Notes under the pieces: model-generated
What the model saw: only the letters and a program-made list of their open reading frames with translations
Told to the model about the DNA's origin: nothing
The model's database searches: none
In this document: piece after piece, positions 1 to 25,936 of the stretch
Numbering within the stretch: the first letter of the stretch is position 1
How the letters are laid out: every line of letters starts with the position of its first letter
NCBI GenBank assembly: GCA_949752735.1
Contig: OX457036.1
Span: 18,658,246-18,722,245, forward strand
Origin: Lumbricus terrestris
Lineage: Eukaryota; Annelida; Clitellata; Crassiclitellata; Lumbricidae
Reading direction: 5' to 3'
Length of the DNA: 64,000 nucleotides
Program-made: the position numbers and the translations under genes

Positions 1-84
1 ATATTATGTGATGGAAAGTTAGTTTCAGGTGTAGCCTAGGCCTAGTTCCGTTATAATAGAATCGATGATAGATCTCCAAATGAT

Positions 85-14139
<14,055 letters not shown>

Positions 14140-14217
14140 TCAGATATTGAAATATCGCAACTGTTTAAACTTAGATGTATTAGATACCCTAGACCGAACA
14201 GCAGTCACATGCGTCAA

Positions 14218-14227
14218 CTTATAATCT
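14218..14227 (-). promoter_or_regulatory. Possible TATA element of gene A
   Basis: The minus strand reads GATTATAAGT about 85 bases upstream of the preferred start codon. The match is weak and supported only by position and by the clearer TATA box upstream of gene B. Confidence 0.25.
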
Positions 14228-14446
14228 GACGAATGGTTGTGTAGCCTAGGCGTACCTTATTTCTGCAAGGACACCGCCTAACATAAGATTTATTCATGGC
14301 GCTGTCAAAAGAGGAAATTTTTTTAGCAGAGGCGTGGCGAGAGAGAGAACACTGTAGAGTACCCATGCGCCGATCATTGTATCCACAAAATTTATGCATC
14401 ATGAGTGCTATGGCTCTGCCAAACGACAGAATACAGATCTAGCTGC

Positions 14447-14741
14447 CAGTGGCGGCCCCAGTATTTAAGTTTTGGGGGCTGAATACTCAAGGAGTAAATT
14501 TTCCATTTTCATTCGCAAACATTTCTGACGACTTTTTGTAAAAGTCATTTTGGTCGAAATCTCGTGAAAATTTTACATTTTCGTTCGCCAAAACTACTGA
14601 CGACTTTTTTTAATCATTTGGTCTAAAGCTCATGCATATATTTCAGTTTTTAGGGGGGCTAATCATTGAAATATTTCATTTTTACATGTAAAAACCTGGA
14701 TGGTCATTTTAGGGGGGCTTAGCCCCCTTGCGCCGCTACTG
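14447..14741. mobile_element. hAT-like MITE upstream of gene A
   Basis: The termini are CAGTGGCGGC and GCGCCGCTACTG, with exact CTAGCTGC duplications at 14439-14446 and 14742-14749. The interior has ACGACTTTTTTTAATCATTT, shared with other copies. Confidence 0.85.
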
Positions 14742-14810
14742 CTAGCTGCAGCGCCACTGATTAGGAGAACTTAATAGTGAATAGCATTGACTCTTGTTTG
14801 TTCCACGTAG

Positions 14811-14920
14811 AGTATGCGGACCTTTCGTCCAAGGACGATTCGTCACGGACTGTTCGCCATGACCTGTTCGTCAAGCGGACGATTCGTTATGCGGACGGTT
14901 CGTCACCCGTATTGTTCGCC
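14811..14920. repeat. Degenerate GGACGATTCGTCA repeat
   Basis: A period of about 15-16 bp with blocks CGGACGATTCGTTATG and CGGACGGTTCGTCA, related to the array at 59.37 kb. Confidence 0.65.
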
Positions 14921-14936
14921 AGTTTTATAGGTCTAA

Positions 14937-16287
14937 ATGCATATGGAAATATTGAAGGATTTGGGAGAAAACGCAATGAATGAAATGATCCAAATCTGTC
15001 AAGAGATCTACAAAACTGGAATGTGGCCAGACGACTTTCTGCAGACAATACTAATACCATTAAAGAAAAAGGCGACCGCAATAAGATGCGAAGAATACCG
15101 AACTACATGTATAAGCTTGCTGACCCATGCTTTGAAAGTGCTGCTAAGGGTGCTGACAAGGAGACTGCAGGCAAAGGCGGAGGCAGACGGATGTCTTGGG
15201 GACGATCAATTTGGGTTCAGGAAGGGTAGAGGAACGAGAGACGCCATGGGAGCTTTGAGAATACTAACGGAAAGAAGTCTGGAAAACAACCAAGAAGTGT
15301 ACATATGCTTTGTGTATTACGAGAAGGCGTTCGACAGGGTAGACTGGAGGAAGCTAGTGACAATCCTGAGGAAGATGGGAGTGGATTGGAGAGACAGAAG
15401 GTCAATAGGAAACCTGTATATGGGACAGAGGATAAGAGTGAGGATAGAGGGGGAACTATCGGAGCCGGTACAAATAGGAAGAGGTGTGAGGCAGGGGTGT
15501 CCACTCTCACCCATACTATTCAATCTTTACATCGAAGAGCTAATACGGGAAGCACTACAGGACACGGAAGAAGGAATAAAGGTTGGAGGAAAGATGATAA
15601 AGGCGCTAAGATTTGCGGACGACCAAGCAATGCTGGCAAGCAAAGAAGAGCACCTACAACACATAATGGATGAACTAAACAGAACCAGCGAAGAATATGG
15701 GATGAAGATAAACATCAAAAAGACGAAAGCAATGAGAATAAGTAGAGAAGCAAAAAAGGAAAAGAATGTGAAAATATATAACAATCAATGGAGAAGAAGT
15801 GGAGCACGTCACTGAATTTTGCTATCTGGGAAGCCTAATATCAAAGAAATCAAGAAAAGGATAGCGATGGGGAAAGAAGCGTTCACGAAAAGGAAGGAGC
15901 TACTGAAAGGAGGATTGAATCGAGACACCAAGAAAAGAATGGTCAAGGCACTGATCTGGAGCGTCACACTGTACGGAGCAGAGACCTGGACGATGAGAAA
16001 GGAGGATGTCAAACGAATAGAAGCGTTCGAGATGTGGATATGGAGAAGGATGGAAAGGGTCAGCTGGACAGAGCATAAATCAAACGAAGAAGTATTGAAG
16101 AAGGTGGAAGAGGAAAGATCCTTGATGAATACAATTAGAACAAGGCAGAAGAACTGGATGGGACATATACTGAGAGGCAACTCCTTGCAAAGAGACATAG
16201 TGGAGGGCAAAATGGAGGGGAAGAGCGGAAGAGGAAGACCTAGGGATAAGTTCTTGGACAGGATGATGGAGGATGGATATGGGAAAC
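14937..16287 (+). pseudogene. Degenerate non-LTR retrotransposon reverse transcriptase (5'-truncated)
   Basis: The first open stretch (to 15815) carries the RT thumbprints ILIPLKKK, DQFGFRKGRGTRDAM, YYEKAFDRVDW, RGVRQGCPLSPILFNLYIEE and the catalytic FADD. A frameshift near 15785 moves the frame to INGEEVEHVTEFCYLGSLIS. A small deletion or second shift near 15850 returns to EIKKRIAMGKEAF, ending in LYGAETWTMRKED, EMWIWRRMERVSWTEH, WMGHILRG and GRGRPRDKFLD. The endonuclease and the 5' end are missing. The clade (RTE, Jockey or a CR1 relative) is not assigned. The 3' end abuts the right part of a DNA transposon. Confidence 0.85.
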
Positions 16288-16453
16288 TTTTTTGGCGGCG
16301 AAAATAGAATTTTTTGTCGAGATTTCGCCGATCGTCAGAAATTTTTAGCCGGCAAAAGATTATAATTTTTCTGAAACACTCAGCCATTCGTCCATCAAAA
16401 AATCTCGCGTCTTTCCGTCCCCCCCCCAACTATCCGCCCTGGTCTCCGCCTAT
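16288..16453. mobile_element. Right part of a hAT-like MITE abutting the RT pseudogene
   Basis: The sequence from TTTTTTGGCGGCGAAAATAG to GTCTCCGCCTATG matches the right end of the 30.6-kb copy. The left end is not found, so either the LINE and this element recombined or the left part is lost. Confidence 0.6.
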
Positions 16454-17055
16454 GGGTGGGCCAATCGCCCGCACTGTCGTAATTGCATCAAGATTGACGA
16501 CCGTGACTATTAGACCTGCCTGTAGGCCACAGCGGATGGAAAATATCGGTTCAACTGAGTGTTCCAAAAAAATTAGCCTACACGGTAACGAGTCTAATAT
16601 AGCCTACGCTGTAAGGCAGTGTAAGCGGCCATGCGTAACTCACTCTAAACCATCAAAGCGCTTTGCTTTACTATAAATAATAAGTCATAGGCTGGCATCA
16701 TCCTTCATACTGAGTTGAATTTAAGTTTAAGGCGGTTTTGCATACATACACCAGCTTTTATGTATATACATGTACAGGTGTAAAAAAAATTGTTTTGCAG
16801 TGGAAACACGTTAATTTCTCAAGTTTTATGGAGGACCTGTATAAGCCCCATGGATAGCGAGCATAATTCTCGTATGCATGTATATTACACATAGGCCTAT
16901 ACAGTTATTTATACTGCACCTCACCAGTAGGTCTACACATCAATTGTGCACTTTAGCATGCACTTCGCCTTGATTCATAACCATGATAATAACCACAATA
17001 ATAACAATGTCAACTAATATAGCGCTCATAAAACTAACAGCAGGAAAAGCCTTGT

Positions 17056-17129
17056 CATGTCATGTCTTGTCATGTCATGTCATGCCATGTCTTGTCATGC
17101 CTTGTCATGTCATGTCATGTCATGTCATT
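17056..17129. repeat. (TGTCA)n pentanucleotide array
   Basis: About 14 units with TTG and CCA variants, at the 3' end of a minus-strand LINE fragment. Confidence 0.9.
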
Positions 17130-17499
17130 TCGCCGTCGTCACTTCGCGATAGTTGGCTGCATGAGTGGACCAGTGTATTCCAGCAAGATCTGTCATTTAC
17201 TGTCCTCAATAGTTTCGTTTCCGAGAGCCCGGTCCACGACATGATGTTATCGAACCAGCATGTTCTAGGTCTACCGCGGCTACGAACAACCTCCACCAAT
17301 CCCGTCATGTAACTATTTTCAATATTGTCCTGCTGTTGCATGTTGTGACCGTAATTTCCGGGTTTTGACATGGCCTAATAACTCGCTTTTTGCCCCCCGC
17401 TAATTCGTAAACTTGTTCATTCGTCAGCATTTCTGACCATGAAATACGGAGTAGTTTCCTGATGCATTTGTTTTCAAAGGCCTGTATAAGTATTTCTTC

Positions 17500-17572
17500 C
17501 TCTTTCTTTAGAGTCCACGCCTTAAGCCGAAGGAGGAGGAAAGACTTAAGTCGTGGACTCTAAAGAAAAGAC
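17500..17572. repeat. Near-perfect hairpin
   Basis: TTTCTTTAGAGTCCACG and its complement lie about 25 bases apart. Arms of 24 bp differ at one base. It lies in a LINE relic. Confidence 0.8.
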
Positions 17573-17771
17573 CTTAGAAAATCAAATTTAGTCTTTACAC
17601 CTTGAATCCTGCTCTCTGTCAGAGCAAGTAGTCGTGACTCGTGACTCGTGAGACTCATTTTATCATTCCAGACTCATGCAGCTTCGAGCTATATGCAATT
17701 ATACATGACGATACTTGTATTTCATGAGACATGGTCTTTGTATAATATCGAATATGAAGCGAAAGGGAACA

Positions 17772-18175
17772 AAAGCGAGCCAGAGTGTGTAGTTGAGCGA
17801 GTAAGTGAGTGCGGCAGCGAGAGAATGAACGTGTGAGCCAGTGAAAGCGAGTGAGTAAGCGAGTGTAGGCTACTGTACATGTCTGGGTGAGTGAGGGAGC
17901 GAGTGAGAGTGAGGCTTAGTGAGCGCGTGAGCGAGTGTAGCCGTACTGTACATGTCTGGTTGAGTGAATGAGTGAGCGAGTGTACTGTACATTTTGGTTG
18001 AGTGAGTGAGTGAGCGAGCGAGTGTACTGTGCATGTTTGGTTGAGTGAGTGAGCGAGCGAGTGTACTGTGCATGTTTGGTTGAGTGAATGATCGAGTGAG
18101 CGATTGTACTGTACATGTCTAGTTGAGTGAGGGAGCTAGTGAGAGTGTGAGCGAGCGAATCAGAGTGTAGGCCTT
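17772..18175. repeat. Compound GAGTGAGC minisatellite
   Basis: Blocks of (GAGT/GAGC)n are separated by GTGTACTGTACATGT(T/C)TGG, giving a period of about 60 bp. Confidence 0.88.
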
Positions 18176-18853
18176 TACATGCATGCATGCATGCATGCGA
18201 GCAGCCAATGTAGAACATAATTATGTAGCACTAGGTCTTAATGCTTTAGGTACATGTAGGCCTATTATTTTGCGTCTGGCTAATAACCATGCAGACAACA
18301 AAGAATTAAAGGACTATCAGAGAGGTGCTTAAGCAATAAACATGACTGTAACTTATCTCAAAAGGTCATTAACAAGATAAGCATAGCAATTAAGTATATC
18401 TTGAGCTGCTGTCTATGCTGCACAGATGTACAATTTATCAAAATTCACAATGAACAAACCGACGTTTGTTTTGGTGTTAAATCCTCTAGCTGTGAACTTG
18501 TATACTACACTGAAGTCGGTCTAACGACTGCAGGTCAGACATGTGCACTTGTAACAATGAGTTTATCCATAAGACTATACGCAAAGCAAAGCATATAATT
18601 ATGCATGAATAAACGTGCTTCCGCCTACATCCACACTAATTATAAGTCGTTTGTGGACTTCTTGGGGATCAATAGTCATTCTTGAAGAGGCGTTATATAA
18701 ATGCATAGATGCAATACAATCTATGCTGTTCCCTCATGTTTGCATCATTAGTCTATTTATCAAATATGCTTGCGACACCTAGGACCTATAACATCGGCTT
18801 ACACAAAACAATTATGCATAGCCTACATATATATCCTACATATATAGGCCTAC

Positions 18854-19080
18854 GAGAGAGTGTGGTGTAGTGGGTATATGTTCGTGGGTATGTTCGTTGA
18901 ATTGCAGCCAGAGGGTTGTAGGTTCGAATCCACCTCAAGTCGCCGCGTAGGGACCTTGCATGGGCAAGTCCTTCACTCGCGATTGCTCAAAGCCTCAAAC
19001 TCCGATGCAGTGTCCGCGCTGTAGTCGGGAGCGCCGCTGAGTAGTGCGATTGAAGGGGCGCTATAACAAGTGCACTTACA
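18854..19080 (+). mobile_element. tRNA-derived SINE, family 1
   Basis: The head TGTGGTGTAGTGGGTATATG is followed by B box GGTTCGAATCC, then AAGTCGCCGCGTAGGGACC and tail GAAGGGGCGCTATAACAAG. Confidence 0.8.
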
Positions 19081-19165
19081 AACAACAAGGTCATATATAT
19101 GTATATATTTATCTATAATTTATGTAGGCTACAATTATTACATTATTCTGTGCATTATTTTATTG

Positions 19166-19440
19166 CAGAGAAAAGAAGACTCGCGTGGTTTGGCCATGTG
19201 TGAAGAGAGTGGGCGACGAAAGACTGCCAACTGCGGCCCTGTACGGCCACGTGGAAGGAATAGGAAGCAGAGGAAGACAGCCAATGACCTGAATGGATAG
19301 CACAATGCAAGACATGATAGAAGAGAACATAAGGTCTTGGACACTACCAGAGACATAGAACTGTGAAGACGTCATGTGAAGGCCTCATCGTCAACGTAAA
19401 ACACTTAATTAATTGACGGAGGAGAGAAAAGAAGAAAGAG
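19166..19440 (+). mobile_element. Non-LTR RT C-terminal relic
   Basis: Broken plus-strand frames give RRLAWFGHV, ALYGHVEGIGSRGRQPMTWM and DMIEENIRSWTLPET, resembling the tail of LINE RT proteins. Confidence 0.5.
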
Positions 19441-19544
19441 GAATGACGATGGGAGTTAATGGTGACACTCTATAGCAGGAAGATCGCACGGAAGATGCGG
19501 GGTCGCTTACCACTAGATCTACTTCTAGAGGTCGTCCACTGAGT

Positions 19545-19883
19545 CAAGGGCGGATGCAGAAATTGTCGAAGGTGGGGGGGGCAAATTTTCGGTATTGGGA
19601 CAGGGAAAAAATTTCATCTTTTTCGCCGAAAAATCTGATGACCTTTTTTTAGTCATTTGTCTCGAATTCCCAAGAAAAATAGACCATTTCATCCGCCAAA
19701 ATAGTTGATGACCTTTTTTTAGTCGTACAGACCTCGCATAGGGACCTCGTGGGCGTGGGGAGAGGTCTACGGAACTACTCATGAAGGGGGGCACGTCAAC
19801 TTTCCGAACCAGAATAGCTGGTAAAAAATAAAGAAATTTCTAAATGGGGGGACATGGCCGGATTGCCCCTGGATCCGCCCCTG
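19545..19883. mobile_element. hAT-like MITE
   Basis: The ends CAAGGGCGGATGCAG and CTGGATCCGCCCCTG are flanked by CACTGAGT and CACTCAAT (6 of 8). The interior (TGGGACAGGG, GATGACCTTTTTTTAGTCAT) matches the 52.7-kb copy in reverse. Confidence 0.7.
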
Positions 19884-20831
19884 CACTCAATCATCAATTC
19901 GGACGCTGGCGTTGGTAAAGATCAGCAGCAGGACATGATGGATGCATTGCATGGCTGCCAAACTGTTAAATTCGACTTCTGCAATAGCTTGCGATCATCC
20001 GTTCAAACTATGAATTACAGTCATACAGCGGTGTGTTCGTTTAAAATAAAACGAACATTATTTTTATTATTAATAGGCCCTACTGCTCATTTGCTGCTGC
20101 TCCCATGGGCGAAGTTTGGTTTCAGTTCTTGGAGGGCTAAAGCCTTTGGGGGGGGACTAAGCCCGGGAAAAGATATCATTTACACGGTAAAAAAATGAAT
20201 CTGGGTCTTCTTGGGTTGGGGGGGGTTAGCCCCCTAGCCCCTGATAAACTCCGCCCATGGCTGCTACTGTTTTCCGTCTTGTTAACGTCACGTTATTTAT
20301 TTTATTTGCGCGGCCAAATATATCGCAGAATCGTTAAAAGCCGCACGCAATAGGCCTATAATTGATTTTTTAACGAATAAGTAATATAGATATAATTTTA
20401 TATATATAAATAAATAAATGCAGGTCATTGCAGTCACCGTCACCACCATCGTCAGATAAATGTAGGCTACTATAGAATGATAGCACTAATTAATGAAATA
20501 TAACTCTAAAAGTATTGTAGCGTCATATTATGTACGTTGCCATGGTACCGTCCTTCGTTCTCCGAATTCTTTTTTAGAAAGCTTGGCGAGAGATAGGGTG
20601 TGAGTCAGTGAGAGTGGATAGTTTTCGATAGTTATTTGGCGTGCTGGACCGTTTCTTCTATTTCTTCTTTCTTCTTCTCGTTCCTAGTTATTTCTCGTTC
20701 TTTTTTGTAGTTTTAAGTAGTTGTTTTTCTAGTTATTCCGTTAGTTATTCCCGTTTTTCATCGTATAATCTCGTGACAATTGCTTGACAGTATCGTCTTC
20801 CATTGGATTACGATAGATCTCGATTACTTCC

Positions 20832-21731
20832 TTGGATATTATCAGCCATTTAGTACTTTCTCTCACGATGTTTCGTCGAGTGCTTCGAGGTTTGGGGCGA
20901 CCTTCGGCGAGCGTCGGTCCAACCGAGTCCTCGGACGTTGTGACGGAGGAGGACAGTGTGTCTGAAGTTGCTCTTCCAGTTACGGCGACGGCTGCAGTCG
21001 TCGGAGCGAAGGGAAGTGGTGGAAAGAGATGGAAGCGACTGCGGAAGGTCTTCACTCGCAGGAACGTCACAACAACCGAGGCATCTGGCTCCGCATCGAT
21101 CCTTCGACCAGAAGCAAGGACTCCCGCGGCTGCCTCTTCGTCTGCTGCTGCTGCTCGCACAGACGCCGCCTTGGACAGCACCACCACAGATCCCGTGTCT
21201 TCCTCCGCTGATGTCGCTGAAGCCGCTCGGATGGATGCCTTGGAACACGCCCGCACGATGGCTCTCGCGAGGAGAACGTCTGCTGAGGAGATGCGTCTGC
21301 TCTTCGAGAAGACCTTCCGAGAGATGCTGGCCATGTACCGTTGGGATGTGGACATTGGCGAGGAAACGGCTGATGAGAAGGAGGAAGAGAAGATTGCTGT
21401 TACCAAGGCTTTCGCGGAAAGCAACGAAAGCGAGAGTAAGGTGGTTGCCTGGCTGGGTAACCCAGCGAACGAAGGACTTGTCGTGGATGCGACGGATCTG
21501 GCCCGGAGCAGCTCGGAAGCTGTCTACATGGTGGATTCGGTTCCAGCCGTTGAGTGCACATGGGATTCTCCATACGACCCTGACGACAACACTCCGCCAC
21601 CAACGCCTCCACCACCATCACCATCACCTCCACCACCACAGCCATCACCGGAACCGGACGAAGACGATGACACCTGCTGCTGCTGCTGGTGGTTCTGTTG
21701 CCCACTTCGAAGGCAGCGAAGACGTCGCTAA
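20832..21731 (+). CDS. Intronless ORF of unknown family with acidic, Pro-rich and Cys/Arg-rich tail
   Basis: An open frame of 299 codons begins at 20832; an inner Met at 20868 (MFRRVLRGLGRP) would give 287. I recognise no family. Visible features are a basic N-terminal part with KRWKRLRKVFTRR, a Ser/Ala/Thr-rich stretch, and a likely helical central segment (EHARTMALARRTSAEEMRLL, then FREMLAMYRWDVD). An acidic stretch, a Pro-Ser run (PPPTPPPPSPSPPPP) and an acidic PEPDEDDD follow. The tail is CCCCWWFCCPLRRQRRRR, which could be palmitoylated or membrane-associated. The region is GC-richer than its surroundings and free of repeats, and an overlapping frame is also long (20956-21960). It could be a real lineage-specific single-exon gene, a retrocopy, or a chance ORF in biased DNA. 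Confidence 0.45.
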   Translation: MDIISHLVLSLTMFRRVLRGLGRPSASVGPTESSDVVTEEDSVSEVALPVTATAAVVGAKGSGGKRWKRLRKVFTRRNVTTTEASGSASILRPEARTPAAASSSAAAARTDAALDSTTTDPVSSSADVAEAARMDALEHARTMALARRTSAEEMRLLFEKTFREMLAMYRWDVDIGEETADEKEEEKIAVTKAFAESNESESKVVAWLGNPANEGLVVDATDLARSSSEAVYMVDSVPAVECTWDSPYDPDDNTPPPTPPPPSPSPPPPQPSPEPDEDDDTCCCCWWFCCPLRRQRRRR

Positions 21732-21999
21732 AATATTAAGCAGAACAAGAGAGACAGAAGACTCCACCACCACCACCACCACCACTGCAGCCGCCGAGTG
21801 GGATGCCCCGGACTCGTCTCGTCTGCTCGAGGGTCAGCCACTGGAGACGCTTTGTTGGTGGATGAGGATGCGGGACAGTGCATCGAACACAGAGAGAAGA
21901 CACGCAGGGGCCGACGACCACGTGTCCTCCACCTGCGTTACTCCACCTATACTACGCTAAGACGACCGAATAACCTTACGGACAGGTCACTTGTTGATG

Positions 22000-23150
22000 G
22001 CAACGGGCGAAGATGACGACGAAATTACGCAGCTATCTTGTCATCGAAAGCCCCTGACACCTTCTCAGAGGCGGGACGACAGATGACCGCTGCGATACAA
22101 ATCTTCTCCTTCACAACTATCCTGACGCAGAGTATACCTCGAATGCCGTTGACTCTGAGTCGGTGCAGTCATCTTAGTAACGCAGAGGAACCAACGATCG
22201 CCTGACAGCCGCCCTCGTTTCAGAAGTAGAGCCTTTCCTCTGCAGGCGCTGATCGGTCGCAGCTCATTACCTGTCGGTCCCCAAAACCTGAATCTGAAGA
22301 AGGGACAGACACACATCGTCCGCATCGCCAATTCGCCATGCCTGGTTACGACGTTGGGACCAGGTCGCGTTTCACACCGCCCTCCTCCAGCCACCGCCCT
22401 ACACCTGCTCCAGCTCATCAACTTCTCCAGTGAGGCCATACGTTCGATGCTGAACGAAAGCGCACCCAACAGACCAAGAGAGACCAGATTAACGTCGACA
22501 TGTGATGGGTTTCTAAAGAAAGACGTCGGTTTGCCACCTCTCTCGATCTACTCTGGAATTAGAACGATCTTCACCAATCACTGGATCTGCATTTTCTGTG
22601 ATAAAAAACCAACGATGCAATCATGCTCCACATCCACTGATATACGCCACCTACGACCACGTTCAGCCACTCGCTTTCAAAGCCTTCTCCTGAAGTTGCC
22701 CGCCACTCAACACTATATACATGTAGATGGTCTCTGCCAAGCCATGCATGCAGCCTTGTCGCATCAGCGAACCATTGGATAAATTCAGTCATGCATCAGC
22801 ACGCAGTCGACAGACAATCTCGACGATCTGCTCATCTCGGAAGAACCTATGAAAAAACTTCATCAACCACTCGAAGAGAATAATTCAAGAGATGGATGAA
22901 ACCAGCCGAGCGCAAGCTGCATGGCTAAGAACTCGACTTTGTGCGAATCACTCAGACACTTTCTCTACAAGTTCGTTAGAAACCAGCGAAGACTACAGTC
23001 ATTCAAGACCACAATCACTACTACTACTACACTCGCGTCGATAACACGCTGCACTCCAATGAGCGAGCTCCAACTCGTTGCTCTACTACACACGAACCAA
23101 CTGAGATGTTTCTTAATGGTTCTCTCCACAATCAACGCATGAAGTAAATA
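22000..23150. other. Sequence downstream of the intronless ORF
   Basis: GC-richer, non-repetitive sequence similar in composition to the ORF. Short open frames only, with no homology recognised. It could be a long 3' UTR. Confidence 0.4.
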
Positions 23151-23154
23151 ACAA

Positions 23155-23575
23155 CTGTCAAACGTCAGCTAAAACGGGAAACTGCCAAACCTTGACTAAA
23201 ACGGGAACTATACCGAATCGACTAAAACCAGAACTGCCGAAATACCAACAAAACGGAAACTGCCGAGATACGATAAAGACGGAACTGCCGAGACACGACA
23301 AAAAACGAGAACTACCGAAAAGCGATTAAGACAGGAAACCACCGAAATGTCACTTAAACGGGAACTGCCGAAGTACGACTAATACGGGAGCTTTAGAAAT
23401 ACGAATAAAAACGGGAACTGCCGAAATACGACAAAAACGAGAACTACCGAAAAGCGACTATTAAGGAAACCACCGAAATGCCACATAAACGGGAACTGTC
23501 GAAATACGACTAATACGGGAACTTCAGAAATACGAATAAAAACGGGAACTGCCGAGGTATGACAAAACGAGAACT
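23155..23575. repeat. Minisatellite of about 26 bp, degenerate
   Basis: About 15 units resemble AACGGGAACTGCCGAAATAC plus GACTAA. It lies 1.4 kb downstream of the intronless ORF. Confidence 0.85.
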
Positions 23576-24397
23576 TTGCCTGCTCCATAACATCATCTGT
23601 TGTCCTTGACTGCCTAAGAGATGAACTTCCAGGATACGACCTCGACATTGCGATCATCTGTGAAAATCACTTACCTGAAGAAATGCAAGACAGAGGAAGC
23701 CACCATGGAGAGCTGGCTTGCTAATTCCGCGCGAGCTACAATCCAACCGATGAAATCAAGGTCAAGGTCAAGGACCTTGGACTGCTCAGCATCCACATGC
23801 AATCACCTCTACACTCAGTGTCCGTTGGAACTCTCCACCACTCGCCACGCCTGAATTGTCCGGTCGATTCTTATCTTGAGAAAACTACCGGGATCATAGA
23901 CGAGCGGATGACGAAGCCAGGTCGTCATCCTCTGAGGTGACCTTGACAGCCAAGAAGACAGCGGAAGTCACAGAGCGTACAGACCTCACTCCAACAAACC
24001 ACCCACCATGCAACCCATGGAAGAAATACACGGGTCCAACTCATGGAAGAAATACACGCGTCCAACAAATGGAAGAAATACACGGATCCAACTCATAGTC
24101 TTTCAGCCTCGGGACATCTACACAGAATCAAGGTTTGCATCGCAAATATAATTATGTTTTCCAGGATCTTATTGATTCGATCATTCACTCATTCTGAGAC
24201 ATTTGTATGGATGCACTTCTGCCTGCGAGATATCTACTCGTAGGTGCTCTCTTCGCTAACCTACATGTGCTATGAAGTTAAGGTCACTGTGATTGCGTCA
24301 GTTAGTAAATGATGTAAAGTAAACTGGAACGGTAATCGGTGGTGGGCTCACGCACACGCGTAGAACCGACCAACGGATTACCCCCGAAAGCTGCAGA

Positions 24398-24664
24398 AAG
24401 ATGGCATGGATAGATGGATAGATGTATGGATGAGTAGATGGATGTATGGACGGATGGATGAACGAATGGATGGATGGATGGATGTATGGATGGATGGATG
24501 GGTGGATGAATGGCTGTATAGATAATGGATGAATGGATGGATGGATGGGTTGACGTATGAGTGGATGGATAGATAGATGCATGGATAGATAGATGGATGG
24601 ATGTTTGTATGAATGGATGGGTGGATGGATGCATGGGTAAATGGATGGATGGATGATTAGATGT
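24398..24664. repeat. (GGAT)n microsatellite
   Basis: A 265-bp degenerate tetranucleotide array. The MITE at 24673 is inserted in its 3' part. Confidence 0.95.
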
Positions 24665-24672
24665 ATAGATAG

Positions 24673-24808
24673 CAGTGGCGGCGCCAGGATTTCAGTTTTG
24701 GGGGGGCTAAAGGGGTTTTACGAGCAAATATTTCATTTTTACATGGAGAAAAAATGGATGGCCTTTTTTAGGGGGCTTAGCCCCTCTAGCCCCCTAGCGC
24801 CGCCACTG
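24673..24808. mobile_element. hAT-like MITE inserted in a (GGAT)n array
   Basis: CAGTGGCGGCGCC and GGCGCTAG type ends (right end CGCCGCCACTG), with ATAGATAG on both sides. The flank is microsatellite, so the duplication is weaker evidence here. Confidence 0.75.
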
Positions 24809-24819
24809 ATAGATAGGGG

Positions 24820-25930
24820 TTATATCAAAATCCTCGCCTTGCTTGTATACCATACCCTGAGCAAACCTTTCTTTATCAATCCCATTCTGACTAATAAATT
24901 ATGCCTAAAGGCATGTGCTTGTTTGTTCCTCTGTTCTCTGCTAAAGCTTTCAGCTAGGTTTTTTGCTCTCTCGCTGCTGAAGAGCACTTATACTCTTCGT
25001 AACACTTTTCAAGCATAATAGAAGTTTTATTTTATTTACTTGAACAATGTTTCTTCTGTTTTATTTGCGTTTCTCTGCTCGTATCTCATCGGTAAATATA
25101 TAATTATTTTCTGTGTTAGAACAGAGATGCAGAGCGAGTCAAAGAGATGGATTGACGTTGACCGGTCAAAGAAACATAGAAGTCAGTGATGAACACGAAG
25201 AACTCAATTCTTAAACGAGGATCTCAATCGCTGTTCTACAGAGTTCCTTCAGATATTCGTCATTATAAAATCATCTGTCGGAAGAAGTGACAACTGATCA
25301 AAGAAACGATCTCGTCCGTAGAAAGAAATTTGGACACGAGCTGAACGGGGAACAGATAAGTGCATGGTAAGCAGTGTTTGATTATCTACTTGTCTTGCGC
25401 CACCTTCACTTATACCTTGCAGCATTTTACTCTAACAGATCATGCCTCATAATTTCTAAGCTTTACTCCAGTGGTGGACATGTAGTTGGTTTTCATTGCG
25501 CTTGTGATGACCTTATAAAAACGCTTGACAATGTAATCGTAATTGTAATTAAAATTCATATAGCGCCGGGCAAAGAGCAAAATAAAACAAGTGACGCGCC
25601 TTATGCTGGTCTAAACGTGATGCTATAGAATATCGTGAAGATTTCACTTTTTTACACCAGATGATTAGGAAAAGAATTCACAGTAAAATGTAGAATGGTC
25701 ACCAGTGGCAGTCTAGCAAACCGATGCCACAAGTGAATCAAACCGACGAATTCTCATCAGCTGCATACTAGATGATTACATTGTGTGACAATTACTGTAG
25801 CGCCTTTTCAGTCTGCTTCCTCTCAAACACGATGCGCTCATGACTGTTGAACTCGTAAAATATTATTTAAGTTCGTTTTAAGATTATTGTGAAAGTGTTT
25901 GCTGAACATAATATTGGATGCAACAGCATG
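24820..25930. other. Intergenic sequence, nothing recognised
   Basis: AT-rich sequence with short open frames only. No splice-supported gene or repeat is recognised. Confidence 0.5.
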
Positions 25931-25936
25931 CACTTA

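Larger units (their letters stand above)
17050..17600 (-). mobile_element. Non-LTR RT C-terminal fragment with (ATGAC)n tail
   Basis: The minus strand encodes RSRGRPRTCWFDNIMSWTGL and VNDRSCWNTLVHSCSQ. Upstream broken frames resemble AFENKCIRKLLRISW. The 3' side runs into a (TGACA)n array at 17056-17129. Confidence 0.65.

Noticed and set aside
14937..15815. Intact reverse-transcriptase gene
   Set aside because: The frame breaks near 15785 and again near 15850, and the 5' part with endonuclease is missing.
15809..16429. 206-codon minus-strand ORF
   Set aside because: It is the antisense shadow of the RT pseudogene.
22354..22782. 142-codon ORF downstream of the orphan ORF
   Set aside because: No composition bias, domain or splice support; the opposite strand is also open, as expected in stop-poor GC-rich sequence.
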